Assembly (NCBI GenBank): GCA_017441925.1
Contig: JAFRUE010000007.1
Span: forward strand, 496,001 to 560,000
DNA from: Bacillota bacterium
GTDB lineage: Bacteria; Bacillota; Clostridia; Lachnospirales; Bianqueaceae
Direction: 5' to 3'
Length of the DNA stretch: 64,000 nucleotides
The position numbers and the translations under genes were made by a program. The notes beneath the pieces were generated by a model. That model did no database searches and was not told the origin of the DNA. It was given only the letters and a program-made list of their open reading frames with translations. This document shows positions 62,953-64,000 of this stretch, one piece after another. Each line of letters opens with the position of its first letter. Within the stretch, counting starts at the first letter, position 1.

Positions 62953-64000
62953 TTATTTGAAGAGATCCGTAATCCCTGAATCGATATAGTCGTTATAGTG
63001 TGTGCGCATCCATTTAATTGTATCTGTGTTAGGATTGTAGTATTCTAATCTGTTCTTCAGCAACGTAAAGAATCTATCAATGCTGCCTTCCTCGATTTCT
63101 TCTATTTTGTAAAGGAATGCCATTAGTCCCGATTTATTAATCAAATAATCTAAATTCTGTTTTAGCGACAAGTCCTTATATCCTGATATTGTGTAATAGT
63201 ATGAACTAGGTCGTTTTATAGCATCTCTCAGAGACTTTGTTATTGCGTGGTAATGTACCTGTTCATCTTCTGTCTCTGTATAACGAAATGAATACTTATT
63301 ATTAATACATAAAGCAATGAATGATAGCAGTTCCTCTTCACTTGTGAACTTATATAATTCGTCCGATAGGCTGTGTGCATAGTCACCGTGAATCTCATTT
63401 TCAACACGTACCCAGTCAGTACTTTTTGCAGCTAATTCGTATTGTGTGCCATGTGTTTGCAGCTGTTCCTTTTTCTTGTTGTATATCCGTAGCATCGTCT
63501 TTGTGTTTTTTTCTCGCGTTCCAATATATATGGTGTCTGTTATACCGTTCTGATTAATATATCGGATACTAGAACCATTCTTCCGACCGTTTTCATAAAA
63601 TATCCCGACATTGCCTGTAGTGATCTGTTCCTGTATATCGTTTACACTTATTCCCTCGTTTATATAATCCACAGCAAAATCAATTCTAGAAAACAAAACT
63701 TTGTAGTCAGGTAATGCTTCACGAAGCTGTCGTAACATATCGGGGACTGAATGTATAGGTTCTAAACTATTAATCAGATAGAAACGTAGCGCCGATGCTG
63801 AAAAACGTATGACAACACCCATAGAATGAACTGCTTCATGATAGCATACGCGAAAATAGAAAGGGTGACGGCCATATTCATAACCTACAGAATACCCTTG
63901 CACATTTGATGTATCGGCCTGATAAGCCTCTCCCATTATCTGAATCAGACAAATAGCATTCTCTATCAGTCTGATAATATGTTCTGCAATTGTCGACCAA
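62953..64000 (-). CDS. Rolling-circle replication initiator (Rep_trans/RIF family), 5' end outside window
   Basis: At least 348 residues; the frame stays open to the window edge, so the Met at 63936 is probably internal. Motifs typical of Rep_trans-type initiators are present: FSRIDFAVDYIN, IGTREKNTKTMLRIYNKKKEQ and DWVRVENEIHG. Such proteins nick the origin and start replication of plasmids and of the excised form of Tn916-like elements (Orf20). The gene lies 58 bp before the integrase in the same direction. Base composition is AT-rich compared with the chromosome. Confidence 0.85.
   Translation of the reverse strand, partial: WSTIAEHIIRLIENAICLIQIMGEAYQADTSNVQGYSVGYEYGRHPFYFRVCYHEAVHSMGVVIRFSASALRFYLINSLEPIHSVPDMLRQLREALPDYKVLFSRIDFAVDYINEGISVNDIQEQITTGNVGIFYENGRKNGSSIRYINQNGITDTIYIGTREKNTKTMLRIYNKKKEQLQTHGTQYELAAKSTDWVRVENEIHGDYAHSLSDELYKFTSEEELLSFIALCINNKYSFRYTETEDEQVHYHAITKSLRDAIKRPSSYYYTISGYKDLSLKQNLDYLINKSGLMAFLYKIEEIEEGSIDRFFTLLKNRLEYYNPNTDTIKWMRTHYNDYIDSGITDLFK

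Larger units (their letters stand above)
61435..64000. mobile_element. Left end of an integrated element (integrase + rolling-circle Rep), continuing past the window
   Basis: From the broken tRNA rightwards the sequence becomes visibly AT-rich. It carries a tRNA-Arg, a tyrosine integrase facing the tRNA and a rolling-circle replication initiator. This fits an integrative and conjugative or mobilisable element, or a phage-plasmid-like element. The other end is outside the window. Confidence 0.8.

Overview
The window looks like a chromosomal segment from a moderately high-GC member of the Clostridia, probably Lachnospiraceae-like. The protein set is Firmicute: ribonuclease Y, the ftsK-folD-rimO-pgsA-cinA-recA-recX order, a PhoH-YbeY pair, a SpoVB/YtgP-type flippase, an ABC-F protein, AGGAGG ribosome-binding sites and several TTG starts. 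I cannot place it to genus. Its last 2.4 kb is visibly AT-richer and belongs to an integrated mobile element cut by the window edge.

Layout. 1-332: start of a biotin-transporter gene (bioY). 525-13736, minus strand: a long head-to-tail gene series starting with gap-pgk-tpiA and continuing cysS, asd, rarA, a small FakA-C-terminal-like gene, transketolase, a GlpA-like/GlpB-like/DUF1667 oxidoreductase set and a HAD-IIA phosphatase, closed by a terminator at 465-496. 13836-16730: a YhhN membrane protein and a GH3 glycosidase behind tRNA-Val(GAC). 16854-20768: a serine-rich L,D-transpeptidase and a NAD synthase whose glutaminase nucleophile is replaced. 20929-25199: GH51 arabinofuranosidase, a cold-shock protein and an ABC-F ATPase. 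25269-30631: flippase, ybeY, phoH, NUDIX and rny. 30750-33650: an MBOAT/DHHW acyl-transfer pair. 33674-42311: recX, recA, cinA, pgsA, rimO, folD, ftsK. 42327-49000: uppP, a phosphoesterase, dut, pnp, rpsO, serA, ung. 49004-59111: a glycan locus (Gfo/Idh-type protein, uncharacterised six-hairpin glycosidase-like protein, GH42, an unexpected ispD, GH78-like rhamnosidase, ABC exporter). 59201-61249: PAP2 phosphatase and mannonate dehydratase.

The glycosidases (GH3, GH51, GH42, GH78-like) together with mannonate dehydratase point to a plant-polysaccharide or pectin/hemicellulose diet.

The most striking region is 61361-64000. A tRNA-Arg(CCT) gene with a perfect promoter is cut at its anticodon arm. 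A complete but different tRNA-Arg(CCT) follows about 90 bp later, then a tyrosine integrase and a rolling-circle-type Rep gene. The simplest reading is an element that destroys its target tRNA gene, supplies a whole replacement tRNA, and lets the native tRNA promoter drive it. Other points worth a second look are the NadE active-site loss, back-to-back overlapping promoters plus a terminator in the leader of the ABC exporter, and ispD inside a glycosidase operon.
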